From Populus alba (lineage: Eukaryota; Streptophyta; Magnoliopsida; Malpighiales; Salicaceae): a stretch of DNA of 64,000 nucleotides. The stretch covers positions 29,994,339-30,058,338 of the forward strand of contig NC_133284.1 in assembly GCF_005239225.2 (NCBI RefSeq), in the 5' to 3' direction. A program made the position numbers and the translations under genes. Positions 35,800 to 46,740 of the stretch are shown here, one piece after another. Each line of letters starts with the position of its first letter. Positions within the stretch are counted from its first letter, which is position 1. The notes beneath the pieces are model-generated. The model did no database searches. It had not been told where the DNA came from and saw nothing but the letters and a program-made list of their open reading frames with translations.

Positions 35800-35957
35800 G
35801 GCCCAAACCCACCATGCCGCTCTGTGGCCCGAAAATTATTCGGGTCCTCGTGTAATCGTTACTCTAGGATCAGAGTGGCATGATTGATTAAGTCTTTTGC
35901 TTTCAAGTTGTACAAGAGGGTCCTCGGCCCAAAATTATTGCGCATGTATTAGGGTTT
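35800..35957 (-). promoter_or_regulatory. Site II and telo-box motifs upstream of THUMPD1
   Basis: Read toward the gene, TGGGCC occurs at 35805-35800 and 35931-35926, and a telo-box AAACCCTAA at 35957-35949. Paired site II elements and telo-boxes are typical of plant ribosome-biogenesis and translation genes, bound by TCP factors and telobox-binding proteins. This fits a tRNA-modification gene. Distances to the ATG are about 160-320 bases. Confidence 0.55.
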
Positions 35958-36009
35958 TATTATTCCCAGCCCTTTCTTCATAACTCAACCAAATCCATTA
36001 CAATATTAA

Positions 36010-37700
36010 ACTATAACTAAAAGGTTTTTTTTTTTTTTTTTACTTTTTTTTCTTCATTTTTTTTTAATGGATATTTTTATAAAAAAAATTTGTTAATGTT
36101 AAATTTTTTTGTATCTCAAACTTTTATAACACGCATTCCGAGTTTAATGAGTTAACCCAGATTTTTTTTTTGTTTTTCTTTTTAATTAATTTTTTTGTTT
36201 AATTTATTTTGTTAAATTAATTATGGGATAACCTAGTTTCATGGGTTAACCAAATTAATTATGGGTTAACCTGTTATTTGTTTTTTTCTATACAGTTATC
36301 AAACTTTCATGACGCGAATTCCAAGTTTGAGGGTTAACCCAATTAATTCAGATTTTTTTTTTCTTCATTAGTTTTTTTCTTCCTATTGTTTTTTTTTTCT
36401 TTAGTTAATCCATTTAATTATCACTCTTTTATGACACAACCTTGCAGCCAAACCCACATCCAAGGCTATTAGTCTGGTGTTGCAGTCATACTCACTTAAA
36501 CTTGAGTCATGTAAGTTTAATATTATTATAAATATTACTTTTAGGTCAAGTGTTGCAACTAAACCCAAGGTTTTTTGGTATATCTTTACAGAAAAACCTA
36601 ACACTCTTAGATCTTAGCCTTTTTTGATATTTTTTATGCAAGAAAAAAAACTTTACCCATGGCGTGTGTCTTTGTTTTTTTTTCTCTCTCTCTTTTTAAG
36701 CCTTTTACTGTGGACTGCACAGTGCAATCTACAGTGAAAAAGTTGATGCCTTTAGTTTTTTTCTTTGTTTTTTTTATTATTTTTTTTATTTACTTTTTTA
36801 ATATTAATTTTTTTTTATTTAATTATCGAACTTTTATGACACGGATCCCAAATTTAATGGGTTAACCCAATTGATTCATAGTTAATTAAGATTTTTTTTT
36901 TCTCTTTCTTCATTAGTTTTTTTCTTCTTATATGTTTTTTTTCATTATTTTTTATTTTTAATTAATATTTTTTTTATTTAATTTAGTTCATTAATATTAA
37001 ATTTTTTTCTATTTAGTTATCGTTTGATGCCTTTAGTTTTTTTTTTTTTCTTTTTGTTTTTTTTTTGTTTTAATGCCTCTGACTGTGGACTGTACAGTGC
37101 AGTCCATAATGAAAAGGTTGATGCCTTTTGTTTTTTTTTTTTTCTTTTTAGTTAATTTAGTTTGTTAATGTTATATTTTTTTATATTTAGTTATCAAACT
37201 TTCATGACACGGATCGCGGGTTTGATGGATTAACCTGATTTCACAGGTTAGCCCAATTAATTCTGGGTAACCCATCAATTTTTTTTTCCTATTTAATTAT
37301 CAAACTTTCATGACATGAATCCAAGATTTAACGGGCTAACCTGGTTTGAAGGGTTAACCCAGTTAATTCAAAAAAAATTTCCTTTTCTTCCAGTTGGTTT
37401 TTTTTTTTAAAATTAATCTATTTGATTATCATACTTTTATGACACAACCTTGCAGCCAGATCCACATCCAAGGCTATTGGGTCTGGTGTTGCAGTCAGAC
37501 CCACTTAAACTTGGGTCATGCAAGTTTAATGTTATTATTAATATTATAAATATTACTCTTAGATCAGGTGTTGCAGTCAAATCCAAGACTCTTGGGTATA
37601 ATTTTACATAAAGACGTAACACTTTTAAACCTTAATTTTTTTATTTTTTTTTAAGCAAAAATAAATTAACCCGCGGTATCACACGGGCTCATGTAACTAG
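36010..37700 (+). mobile_element. Helitron-like non-autonomous element with internal tandem duplication
   Basis: A T-rich region is built from repeated phrases ('caaacttttatgacacg', 'gggttaacccaatta', 'ttttttatttagttat'). It ends with a hairpin (CCCG at 37670-37673 pairing CGGG at 37684-37687), nine spacer bases, then CTAG at 37697-37700 before a T. That is the layout of a Helitron 3' end. A block of about 190 bp at 36421-36602 ('cttgcagccaaacccacatccaaggct') is repeated at 37430-37623, and a 'tggactgcacagtgca' block at 36711 recurs at 37087, so the interior contains a direct duplication of about 1 kb. The 5' TC end was not located. No helicase or Rep gene is present. Confidence 0.5.
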
Positions 37701-38161
37701 TATTTCTATATTTAGGATGCTACAGTCCTAAAGTACCGCACATGATAATTAGCAATGATTTTCTTAAGACCACAAAGAAGGCTTTTACACCCCATACCAA
37801 TTTGTAAGCTTTGATGATACGCGATGTAGAATCTGCAGGGCTTGGGTTCCAATGATAAATCAGTCATCCGTAAAAGATTTGTCATCTAACCTACTAATGG
37901 CATCCGTCGTCTTCTTTTGTGCCCAGAAAACCAATTAAGAAATTTTAAGGAAAAAGGAAAGGAAGCTAGAAATAACTGGCAGGATGGATAAGGAAGATAG
38001 TAATAAGCCAAATTACAAACTATTTACCATTAAACACTTGTCAAGCATCATCAAACAAACAAGGACGACACCAGGATTTTCAGCTATCATTAACATGAGA
38101 AGACAGACAATTCTTGACTGAAAAAGTAGATAGATGCTAACCAAGGAAACAGGCATCACAT

Positions 38162-38638
38162 TCAACCAGAGATTTCAATAGCCTTGACATCATGTTTCTT
38201 TACTTCCTCCTTAGGCACAGTGACAGTAAGAAGCCCATTTTCCATAGAAGCCTTGACTTGATCCATCTTGGCATTCTCAGGCAGCCTGAACCTTCTCAAG
38301 AACTTACCACTACTACGTTCAACACGATGCCAGGTATCATTCTTGTCTTCCATCTCCGTATTCCTCTCTCCACTAATCTGAAGCACCCTGTCATCTTCGA
38401 TCTCGACTTTCACTTCCTCCTTCTTTAGGCCCGGAAGATCAGCTTTAAAGACATGGGCTTCTGGGGTCTCTTTCCAATCAATGCGAGTGCTAACAAAAGC
38501 TGAGTTCTCACGAGGGATGAGGGAAGATGAGGGGAAAGGGAAGTCCTTAAATGGATCCCAAGCCTCGAACGAAGAGAATGGGTCGAAGATGATGCTGCTG
38601 CCTCGTCGGTTGTTGAAGAAGCTTGGAATCATTGCCAT
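38162..38638 (-). CDS. Cytosolic class I small heat-shock protein (158 residues)
   Basis: An intronless gene encodes a class I sHSP of normal length (17-18 kDa). The start [20 protein letters not shown], then DPFKDFPFP, is characteristic of the class. The alpha-crystallin domain covers about residues 48-145 ([57 protein letters not shown]), and the C-terminal I-x-I motif is IEISG. These proteins form oligomers that hold unfolding proteins during heat stress for HSP70/HSP101 to refold. It has a TATA box and three heat-shock elements upstream. The exact member (17.x or 18.x) cannot be told. Confidence 0.96.
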   Translation of the reverse strand: MAMIPSFFNNRRGSSIIFDPFSSFEAWDPFKDFPFPSSSLIPRENSAFVSTRIDWKETPEAHVFKADLPGLKKEEVKVEIEDDRVLQISGERNTEMEDKNDTWHRVERSSGKFLRRFRLPENAKMDQVKASMENGLLTVTVPKEEVKKHDVKAIEISG

Positions 38639-38678
38639 GATATACGCTCTCCTTTGCTTGGCTAGCTTCTCTCTTTTT

Positions 38679-38693
38679 TTATATATATCTATA
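38679..38693 (-). promoter_or_regulatory. TATA box of the sHSP gene
   Basis: The minus strand reads TATAGATATATATAA about 40-55 bases upstream of the ATG at 38638. Small heat-shock genes normally have a TATA box and a short leader, which suits this placement. Confidence 0.6.
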
Positions 38694-38735
38694 AAGGGGA
38701 TTGTGATGGTGTTGATATGATTGGTTGAACGCCGA

Positions 38736-38890
38736 GAATTTTCGTTGTGAATTGCTGATTTTTCTTGATTGATTGGTGATCATCAGGGAGGTTAGCAATT
38801 TATAGAAAGCAGAAGAGGAATCGCCATGGCTTCTATTGAGGAACTTTCTGGCTTGCTCTTGAATAATCGAGGCTTTTTCATGGAAGATTC
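38736..38890 (-). promoter_or_regulatory. Three heat-shock elements upstream of the sHSP gene
   Basis: Perfect nGAAnnTTCn palindromes lie at 38736-38743 (GAATTTTC), 38841-38848 (GAACTTTC) and 38883-38890 (GAAGATTC), about 100, 200 and 245 bases before the start. They are binding sites for heat-shock factors and predict strong heat induction. Confidence 0.7.
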
Positions 38891-39429
38891 TGGGCTTCGT
38901 TGGTTTTCCAAACTCAATCGGGTTTGAATTTGAAGCCCTCACTTGGGGACAAGAATTATTAAACCCAGGCCTGCCTCTGAGGTATGGATGAGCTAACAGG
39001 ATTAATTAAAAACTAGATTTTCATTGGATCAATCAAGCTTAATTGGATTAATTTTCATTTAATCTTTTTAAACTCTATTTAGATTAGATCCGAAGTGATC
39101 AAATTCCAAATTGACTTATCAATTTAGTACTTGGGGTACAGGAATAAGGGCCATGAAAGCCAGCCTTGGCCTTCAACAATGTATGGAGGCAGTATAAGAG
39201 ACACCCATGAATAATATATAGCTAGTTTTATGTTTTCGTATTGCCTGGTGATATAAATTTAGTCTTACAATTATTTATATTGAATTAATTTATTTAACGA
39301 TTTGATTTTATTACCACAATCTTTTTTTATTGTTATAGTTATTTTTAGATATGTTGATTGCCCGTCGTTGCAGCTTGAATATTATTTTTTTTTAATGTAA
39401 AAAAAATAATAAGTTAAAAAAATTCAAAT

Positions 39430-40830
39430 CTCAAGCCATTGGCTTACATAGTGATTTAAATAATACAAAATAAAAACAATAACAATAAATAAATTTTTAA
39501 AAAAAAAAAAACAATGAAAAAAAGATAAAAAAGAATGACACCTAAATCTATGCGGACTATCAAATAACCGAATTCTAACCTAATTGAAGGGAAATCACAA
39601 AAAAAAAAAAAAAAAACAAAAACAAACCAAGAAAACATCATCTTTAAAAAATAACGAAAAAATCAAGCAAACTCGGACGAACTTCCTAAACCTAATCTAA
39701 TCTAAAAATCTTGCAACTTATTATGGATCCAAATTCAATCAAGAATCTTAAATGTCATTCAATTTAATTTTGAAAGATAGAATCATTGAAAAATATTAAT
39801 AAAAAAACTTACAAAAAAAATGAACAACCAAAAAATAAAAATTAAATCTGACAAGAAGAAACCTAAGGAGGATGAAATTCTTTAAAAAAAAAATGATCCC
39901 CCAAAAAAATTGCAATTAAAATAGTTCGGACCAAACTTGAAAAATTAAAAAATCATAAGGGGTAAAATTTCAAATCATTTGTAACATGATAGATTATTTA
40001 TAGATTAAAAATGGTAGGGGTGAAATAAAAAAAATATTGATGGCTAACCGAATATAATAAAACAAAAAAAAAAAGTAAAAAAACATATAAAAAAAATAAG
40101 AAAACATCAAAATAGAAAAAAGTGGGCAAAAAACAACAAGGTAAACCTAGAAGACCTCTTAAACCTAGTTTAATTTCTAAAAGTTGCATTCCATTAAATC
40201 TTTGACTCGGATTTAATCAAGAAGCATAATTCTCAACCAATTTATTTTTGAATGATAAGATTGGCAAAAAAATATTAATAAAAAAACCCTACAAAAGCAA
40301 CAAAAAAATACGAATAAAATTTGATAGAAAAAAATCCTAGTGAGGATGCAATTTAATGAAAAAATTTTAAAAAAAAATCTTAAATAAAATAAATAACAAT
40401 TAAAAAAATAAAGACCATAATTTAAAAATTAAAAAAATCATACGGGTGAAATTAAAACATATCTATAAAAAAACAAGTGAACCTGGACAAACATGTTAAA
40501 CCTAATTAAATCTTAAAAACCTTGCAACTAATAAAACTATGATTCAAGTCAAAAAAATTATTATGAACCAATTTAAAAATATTAATTTTAAAAACTTGTC
40601 AAAGTGAATTGTAAAACAAAACCAATTTAAAAATGATCCCAAATAAAAACATGTCAATGCCAAGAAATTAGCAATTAAAAGAACATTGATTAAATATGAT
40701 AGGAAAAAAAAGCTAAGGAGGGTGAAATTGAAAAAAAAAAATTAATTTGAAAAATGACTCAAAATAAAAAAAAAATAGTAATAAAAAGAATGAGGATCAA
40801 ATTTAAAAAAATAAAAAAATACTTTAGTAT
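39430..40830. repeat. A-rich degenerate repeat array, second locus
   Basis: It consists of three or more tandem units, each opening with a 'cttaaacctaatttaatct...ttgcaactt' block (about 39690, 40165, 40495) followed by 'tcaatcaagaa', 'aatttaattttgaatgat' and long A-rich runs. It belongs to the same family as 12500-14450 and corresponds to 44360-45300 in the other copy of the duplication. Confidence 0.6.
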
Positions 40831-41949
40831 TTTTTTTGTTAATAATTATGTTTATTTATATTGTTGTTATTGTATTTAAATAGTTATAGCAATAGATTTA
40901 TAACTATATAAAAAAAGTGCTTGAACCAAAACTTATATAATTTTTGTAGTATTTTATTTTTTTACAAACTAATATTGATATTTCATTTTTTTAATGATTA
41001 GAATTAAATTTATAAATTTCCCATCCCAAAACTTAAATTTATTTTTTCTAATATTGATAATGTGCTTTAAAAATCACAAATTAACATGGTTATCTATTTT
41101 CTCATTTACAGCATATGGATGTTACTAGATGTCATACTCGCGCGATGCCTTTAAAGTTTGCAAGGGCATTTTTGGTTTTTCACCTTTTCAAGCACAATGC
41201 AATGACTCTATTGCCTTTAAAGTTCAAATTCTCAAAGCATGTTTGGATGGCTAATTCATCATTTCATAATGTCTTTTTTTTAAATAACTAATTGGTCCTT
41301 GGGAAATGTTGTCTTTTGATACGTAAAATAAAATCAAAAAGTTGTTGATGTGTACATAGTAAGCGTCAGTTGCTCCTCTATCTTTGGAAGATGCATGCAG
41401 TTGATTCTGGTAGTGAAAAAATTTATTTTGTTGTCTTTTGATGCATCTTAACCTCTTTTTTTCCCACCTGGGGCGTTTATATGGTGATTTTGTCTGATTT
41501 GTTGCCAGTTCAGTTCTTCTTCCATTTATTTCTCTCTCCTCTATCTCGATCTAAACACTGCCTACAATAAAATCACAACAGCCCTTCAGTTTCTTTTTTC
41601 TTAAGATTTAATCACTATTCTTTGAAATGCACTTGTTTTATTTGAAAAAATCACTTCAAATTAGAATTTGTTTCAATTTTTTCTTTCAATTTTCCATCTC
41701 TAAAATTTATTTCTAATTCTTTTTATTGTTATTTTTTTTTGTTTGAGATGGTATATAATATTTATTCATTGCGATTCCATTCTCATTCTTTTTCTTCTTC
41801 TTTCAGGTTTGATTCTTATTTTTTTTATTGCTATTTTTTTTCTGACTTTATCCTTTAAAATTAAATTGGTTAGGAATCATACTTCTTGCTTGAGCTCAAA
41901 TATGAGATTTCATGGGTTAAAATTTTGCAAGATCAACCCTGGTTTAGAG
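40831..41949. other. AT-rich stretch in copy 1 only, no gene
   Basis: This part of copy 1 has no clear counterpart in copy 2, where the two flanking blocks lie within about 150 bp of each other. It is AT-rich with no long frame. It was either inserted into copy 1 or deleted from copy 2. Confidence 0.4.
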
Positions 41950-42513
41950 GATTTGTCCAGGTTTCTTAATTTTTCATGTTATTAAATTAGGGTTGTTTTT
42001 TTATATCATTATATTAACCAAACTTATTAAACTCAATCGATTCAATGACTCTAGTCTTGAATTTTTTTTACTTTTTTGGAAATGTTAGCATTGTCTTAAC
42101 TTTTTCTTCTTACATTTGAAAAGATTTGTTCAACTCACGGTGTTGCACACCAACAACTGATATAGATTTACTCGAGTTAGTTTTTTTTTTTATATTAAGA
42201 TTTTTTTTTCAGCCTTTAATATTTAGCTAATTATAATCGGGCTTCTTATTTTATTTTGCTATTGGTTTCATGGTTTTATCCCAATCTCATACCCTATATC
42301 GAGAGTTTCGCAAGGTAACTATAACTAACACTAGCCAATCCAATTTGCCTTCATTTTAGTATTTTTAATAAAAACAAAAATATATCATTCAATATGTCAT
42401 CATTTAAATATTTTAAAAGTATTTGGGCTAATATAAATCAAATTTTTTACTTTCTAATATCTTTTTAATATTTTTTAGGTTGAAAAACAATTATTCAACC
42501 CGACAAAAAACTA
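41950..42513. repeat. Terminal block of the duplication, copy 1, ending CTAGT
   Basis: It matches 45445-46012 ('tatattaaccaaacttattaaac', 'acattgtcttaactttttcttctta', 'caacaactgatatagattta', 'tttcatggttttatc'). Both copies end near a CTAGT (copy 1 'aaaaaactagtgcg'; copy 2 'aaaaatctagtatc') preceded by a CCCG- or CTCG-containing stretch. This may be another Helitron-like end, but the hairpin is poor. Confidence 0.45.
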
Positions 42514-42546
42514 GTGCGATGAGGATGCATGCAGCTCCTAGCTCGT

Positions 42547-43197
42547 CTACTCCTCTTTGTGAATGCTGTCTTCACCTCCAGCATTTTCTGGGAGATCATC
42601 TGGTATCCACTTGGGATCCTGAATGTAACCAGGCCAAATCAAACACAAGAAAGACTTCTTGCTGCTAGCTATGTCCACCTTAATTTCTCGTTTATAAAGA
42701 AGTTTACTTCCCATCTCATAGAGATAACTTGAGTTATGGGTTCGCTTGTTAGCCACTTTATTCTGCGACCATTTTTTGCATGATATCAGTGCTGTGCCAA
42801 TGATGAATATTTGTCGCTCCAGGCAGTCCATGGTGTTCCATATAAGGGGGAGGTTGTATGGCATATAGAAGCCACAAGAAGTCATCAAACTGAACAAGTA
42901 GAAACTGGAAGTATCTGATGCGAGGCGCAATGTCCTTATGATGACCGTAGTTTGTAAATGTTGTTGTCCTGGATATCTAAGGACTTGAGATTTTTGGTTG
43001 CTGGATCTTATAGATTTTCTATTACATAAAAGAGAATGGAGCTCCCTGGGTTCTAGGTTATATTTTTCTACCTGTACGTATTCTGCTCCCTGTATACTAT
43101 TAGCAACTGTACCATGATGGTAAAATCCAAAGGGTACTTGAAGCAGCATATGACTATGTTTTAGGACCATCTTCTGGAGACTACGTACAAAATGCAT
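42547..43197 (-). CDS. Hypothetical protein of 216 residues, unrecognised
   Basis: A single open frame on the minus strand lies between the two copies of the segmental duplication. The protein has no signal peptide or membrane segment I can call. It has a Cys/Trp-containing middle (IWNTMDCLERQIFIIG) and a charged end (PKWIPDDLPENAGGEDSIHK) that looks like real protein. No family is recognised. It could be a fragment of a larger spliced or decayed gene, since no upstream coding exon is apparent within 350 bp. Confidence 0.35.
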   Translation of the reverse strand: MHFVRSLQKMVLKHSHMLLQVPFGFYHHGTVANSIQGAEYVQVEKYNLEPRELHSLLCNRKSIRSSNQKSQVLRYPGQQHLQTTVIIRTLRLASDTSSFYLFSLMTSCGFYMPYNLPLIWNTMDCLERQIFIIGTALISCKKWSQNKVANKRTHNSSYLYEMGSKLLYKREIKVDIASSKKSFLCLIWPGYIQDPKWIPDDLPENAGGEDSIHKEE

Positions 43198-44011
43198 GTA
43201 TCATGTAGAGATTGAATAAGCTACATGATGCTTGGAAACTTCAATTGATGCTACAGTCGTAAAATACCGAAATCCACCATAGATGATACAGGAGAGAGCT
43301 TATCATCAAGCCGTTGCTTCTATCGTTGATTCAAGGAATAGGGCTTTCGCAGTTGAGATCATGAATTGACATAAGGGTTACCAGTTGCTTTTCCATCCTC
43401 TGAGTTTCCCGCGAGAAGTCGTGGTGTAACCCTGGAAGAAGTGATGAAATCAATGACTCAAGTTTGCATTTGATTTCAAAGATCAAGAAACTGCATGTGT
43501 CAGTTTAGTTCCTTCATGGCGTGCAAATTTCTCTCACGCATCTTGCTGGGTGCGATTGAATAGTTACCACATGATAATTAATTAGCAATGATTTTCTTAT
43601 AATGACCACAAAGAAGGCTTTTACACACCATGCCAAATTGTAAGCTTTGATGATACACGATGTAGAATCTGCAGGGCTTGGGCTCCAATTGATGATCAAT
43701 CAGTCACCCGTAAAAGATTTGTAGCCTAACCTACTAATGGCATCCATCGTCTTCTTTTGTGCCCAGAAAACCATTTAAGAAATTTCTGGAAAAAAAGGAA
43801 AGGAAGCTAGAAATAACAAGGCAGGATGGATACAGAAGATAGGAATAACCCAAATTACACACTATTTACCATTAAACACTTGCCAAGCATGCATCAAACA
43901 GACAATAAGCAAGGACGACACCAGGATTTTCAGCTATCATTAACATGAGAAGACACACAATTCTTGACTGGAAAAGTAGACAGATGCTAACCAAGAGAGC
44001 AGGCATCACAT

Positions 44012-44096
44012 TCAACCGGAGATTTCAATAGCCTTGACATCATGTTTCTTTATTTCCTCCGTAGGCACAGTGACAGTAAGAAGCCCATTTTCCATA
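44012..44096 (-). pseudogene. 3' remnant of a second sHSP gene
   Basis: The 85 bases match the last codons of the sHSP gene at 38162-38246. The minus-strand frame is still open, giving [20 protein letters not shown] and then KAIEISG and stop, with two substitutions relative to the intact copy. Everything upstream of this point is deleted, so it cannot be expressed as an sHSP. Confidence 0.85.
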
Positions 44097-44359
44097 TATG
44101 GATTAATTTCCATCTAGTTTTTTAAAACTCTATTTAGATTAGATCCGAAGTGATCAAATCCCAAATTGACTTATCAATTTAATACTTGGGGTACAAGAAT
44201 AAGGGCCATGAATGATAGATAGCCTTGGCCTTCAACTCTTTGCAAACCTCTCTTGCATGAAGCGCTATGTATGTATATCGATGTGTCCTTTTTTTGGTGT
44301 GATTTATTTTTTCCCTTTTGGAAGGAAAACATCTTCCTCCACGTATAAATAATTAGTAA

Positions 44360-45300
44360 TTTAGGTCAATCTAATTTAAAAAACTTGTAATTTGTTAAAT
44401 CATGGATTTGAGTTCATTCAAGAAACGTAAATGTTATCCAATTTAATTTTGAAAAATAAAATCATTAAAAAAATATTAATAAAAAAACTTGCAAGAAAAA
44501 GGAACAACAAAAAAAATGGGGATAAAATCTTAACAAGAAAAAATCTAAGGGGGATGAAATTAAAAAAAAAGATGATCCCAAACAAAAAATAACAATTAAA
44601 AGAATAGAACCAAACTTAAAAGATTAACAAATTATAGGGATGCAATTGAAAATAATTTGTAATATGATAGATTATTATAGATTAAAAAATAGTATGGGTG
44701 AAATAGAAAAACATTGTTGAGGGCTAACCGAATATAATGAAACAAAAATAAATAAAAAATAAATAAATTTTTTTTAAAAGGGATAAAAAATTAAGAAAAC
44801 ATCAATTTAGAAAAAGAAAAAAAAAAACAGGGTAAGTTTGCAACTCATGAAAACTTGGATCTGGGTTCAGTTAAGAAGTTTATTATAAGCTAAGTTAAAA
44901 ATATCAATTTTAAAAAATTATCAAAGTGAAAAAATCATCAATCGAAGGAACATGGATTAAATTTAATAGGAAGAAATACAAAGGACGATGAAATCATAAA
45001 ACAAAACCAATTTGAAAAATGATCCCAAATAAAAACTTGTCAAGGCCAAGAAATTAGCAATAAAAAAAAACATGAATTAAATTTGATAGGAAAAAAAAAG
45101 CTAAAGAGGGTGAAATCACAAACAAAATCAATTTAAAAAATGATTCAAAAATAAAAAAATAACAATAAAAAAAATGATGACCAAGTTTGAAAGATAAGAA
45201 AATTTAAGAGGAGTGAAATTGAAAAGACACTAATTTTATAGATTATTCAAGTTAAAAAAATTATAATAAAAAGAAAATTGACCAAATATAAAGAACCAAC
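44360..45300. repeat. A-rich degenerate repeat array, third locus
   Basis: It is the counterpart in copy 2 of 39430-40830, with shared phrases 'tccaatttaattttgaaaaat', 'aatattaataaaaaaacttgc' and 'gatcccaaataaaaacttgtc'. It is shorter and diverged. Confidence 0.6.
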
Positions 45301-45444
45301 AAATTAAAGGGTTGTTCTTGAATTTTGAAGGGCTTGCCATGAAAATCTAAGTGGGGAGACAGAGAAGAGGGGGGAAAGAAATGATGGTACATGTGCCACC
45401 TCATCAAGCCGGAGAGAAATTTAAGAGGATTCATTCGGGCTTGT

Positions 45445-46012
45445 TTAGTTTTTCATGTTATTCAATTAAAATTATCTTTTTTATATTATTATATTAACCA
45501 AACTTATTAAACTTAATCAACTCAATAACTTGAGTTTTGGATTAATTTATTTTTTTAACTTTTTTGAAAATTTTAACATTGTCTTAACTTTTTTTCTTCT
45601 TAAATCTAGAAAGATTTGTCTCAACCCATGAAGTTGCACCAACAACTGATATAGATTTATATGAGTTAGTTTTTAAAAAAAAATTTGAGATTTGTTTTTC
45701 ATTTATAGCCTTTAATATTTTGCTAATTATAATTGGACTTTCTACTTTGTTTTGCTATGAGTTTCATGGTTTTATCATAATCTCATATTTCATATTGCGG
45801 GTTTCACAGGATAATTATAATTGACATGAATCAATCCAATTTACCACACTCTCAATAATTTTAATAAAAAAAGTATATAATGCAATTTATCACTATTTAA
45901 GTATTTTAAAAGTATTTCAGCTAATATAAATCACAATCTTGAATTTCTAATGTCTTTTTAGTGTTTTTTAAGTTGAAAGAAAATGACTCGATCCACGTAC
46001 TAAAAATCTAGT
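45445..46012. repeat. Terminal block of the duplication, copy 2
   Basis: It is the direct counterpart of 41950-42513, ending 'aaaaatctagt'. Simple TA and TTTA microsatellites (46154-46190) follow shortly after. Confidence 0.5.
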
Positions 46013-46547
46013 ATCATATTATGCTTATCACTTTAATAAGGATTTTAAGATAAATATAATATAAAATAATATTTTATGTTTTATATTTATATATTAATAT
46101 TTTGAAATGTTTTCTTGGTTTAGATTTATTAAAGTGGATTGTATGTGTGTGTCTATATATATATATATATATTTATTTATTTATTTATTTAAAGATATTA
46201 TTCACCGATACACGTAAAAGTACACGAACTGACATAGCTTAATTTAACTTCTTCCAACGTTTTTTTTTTTTAAAAAAATAAAAAGGGACATGACACAAGC
46301 TAACAAAAATGTGTAGAATGATTCTGTTCTACACAGAGCTTCATGTAACTCTTTCTTTCTCACACTCACATATCATAACTTAAGGTGGGGGGAGGGCTAT
46401 CCAATATCCATGAATCCTGAAATTTATATGATTCAGTGTACATGCATGCGTCGCTTCATAGCAACTCAAATTAGTTGATCCTCGTAGAGATTGAAAATCA
46501 TCTCTGATCATTTAATGTATAAAAAAAATTAATAAAAAAAAAATATG

Positions 46548-46740
46548 AAAGATATAGCTCAATTAGTGAGATTATAGGTTTGATTTATAAAAATTATTAG
46601 TTTAATTTTTAAAAATTTTAGGGTACTAGAATCTTATATGATTATTAATTTTAGGATCTGTGAAATTAGTCGAGGTACACACAAATTGAACCAAACACTT
46701 ATATTAATAAAAATAATAATAATAATAATAATAAATTATA
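46548..46740 (+). mobile_element. tRNA-derived SINE, copy 1
   Basis: It begins 'gatatagctcaattagtgag', an RNA polymerase III A-box-like start, with a degenerate B box about 45 bases on. The body has the conserved phrases 'tgattattaattttaggatc' and 'aaattagtcgaggtacacac'. It ends in an (AAT)n tail at about 46707-46735. Three further copies lie at 58.8-59.8 kb. Such elements are abundant in Salicaceae, by recollection. Confidence 0.65.

Larger units (their letters stand above)
37717..42513. repeat. Segmental duplication, copy 1 (holds the intact sHSP gene)
   Basis: Sequence from 'gatgctacag' at 37717 matches copy 2 starting 43249 in the same orientation. It covers the 3' flank of the heat-shock gene, its final codons, the far-upstream block around 39045-39175, an A-rich repeat (39430-40830) and a terminal block (41950-42513). 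The matching order is collinear in both copies. Copy 1 has about 1.1 kb (40831-41949) that is short or absent in copy 2. Confidence 0.75.
43249..46012. repeat. Segmental duplication, copy 2 (sHSP gene deleted)
   Basis: Collinear with copy 1 in direct orientation, offset about 5.5-5.85 kb. It contains about 300 bp (43270-43565) not present in copy 1 at the matching point. It jumps from the position equivalent to 38246 straight to that equivalent to about 39043, a loss of roughly 800 bp removing most of the sHSP gene and all of its promoter. Confidence 0.75.
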
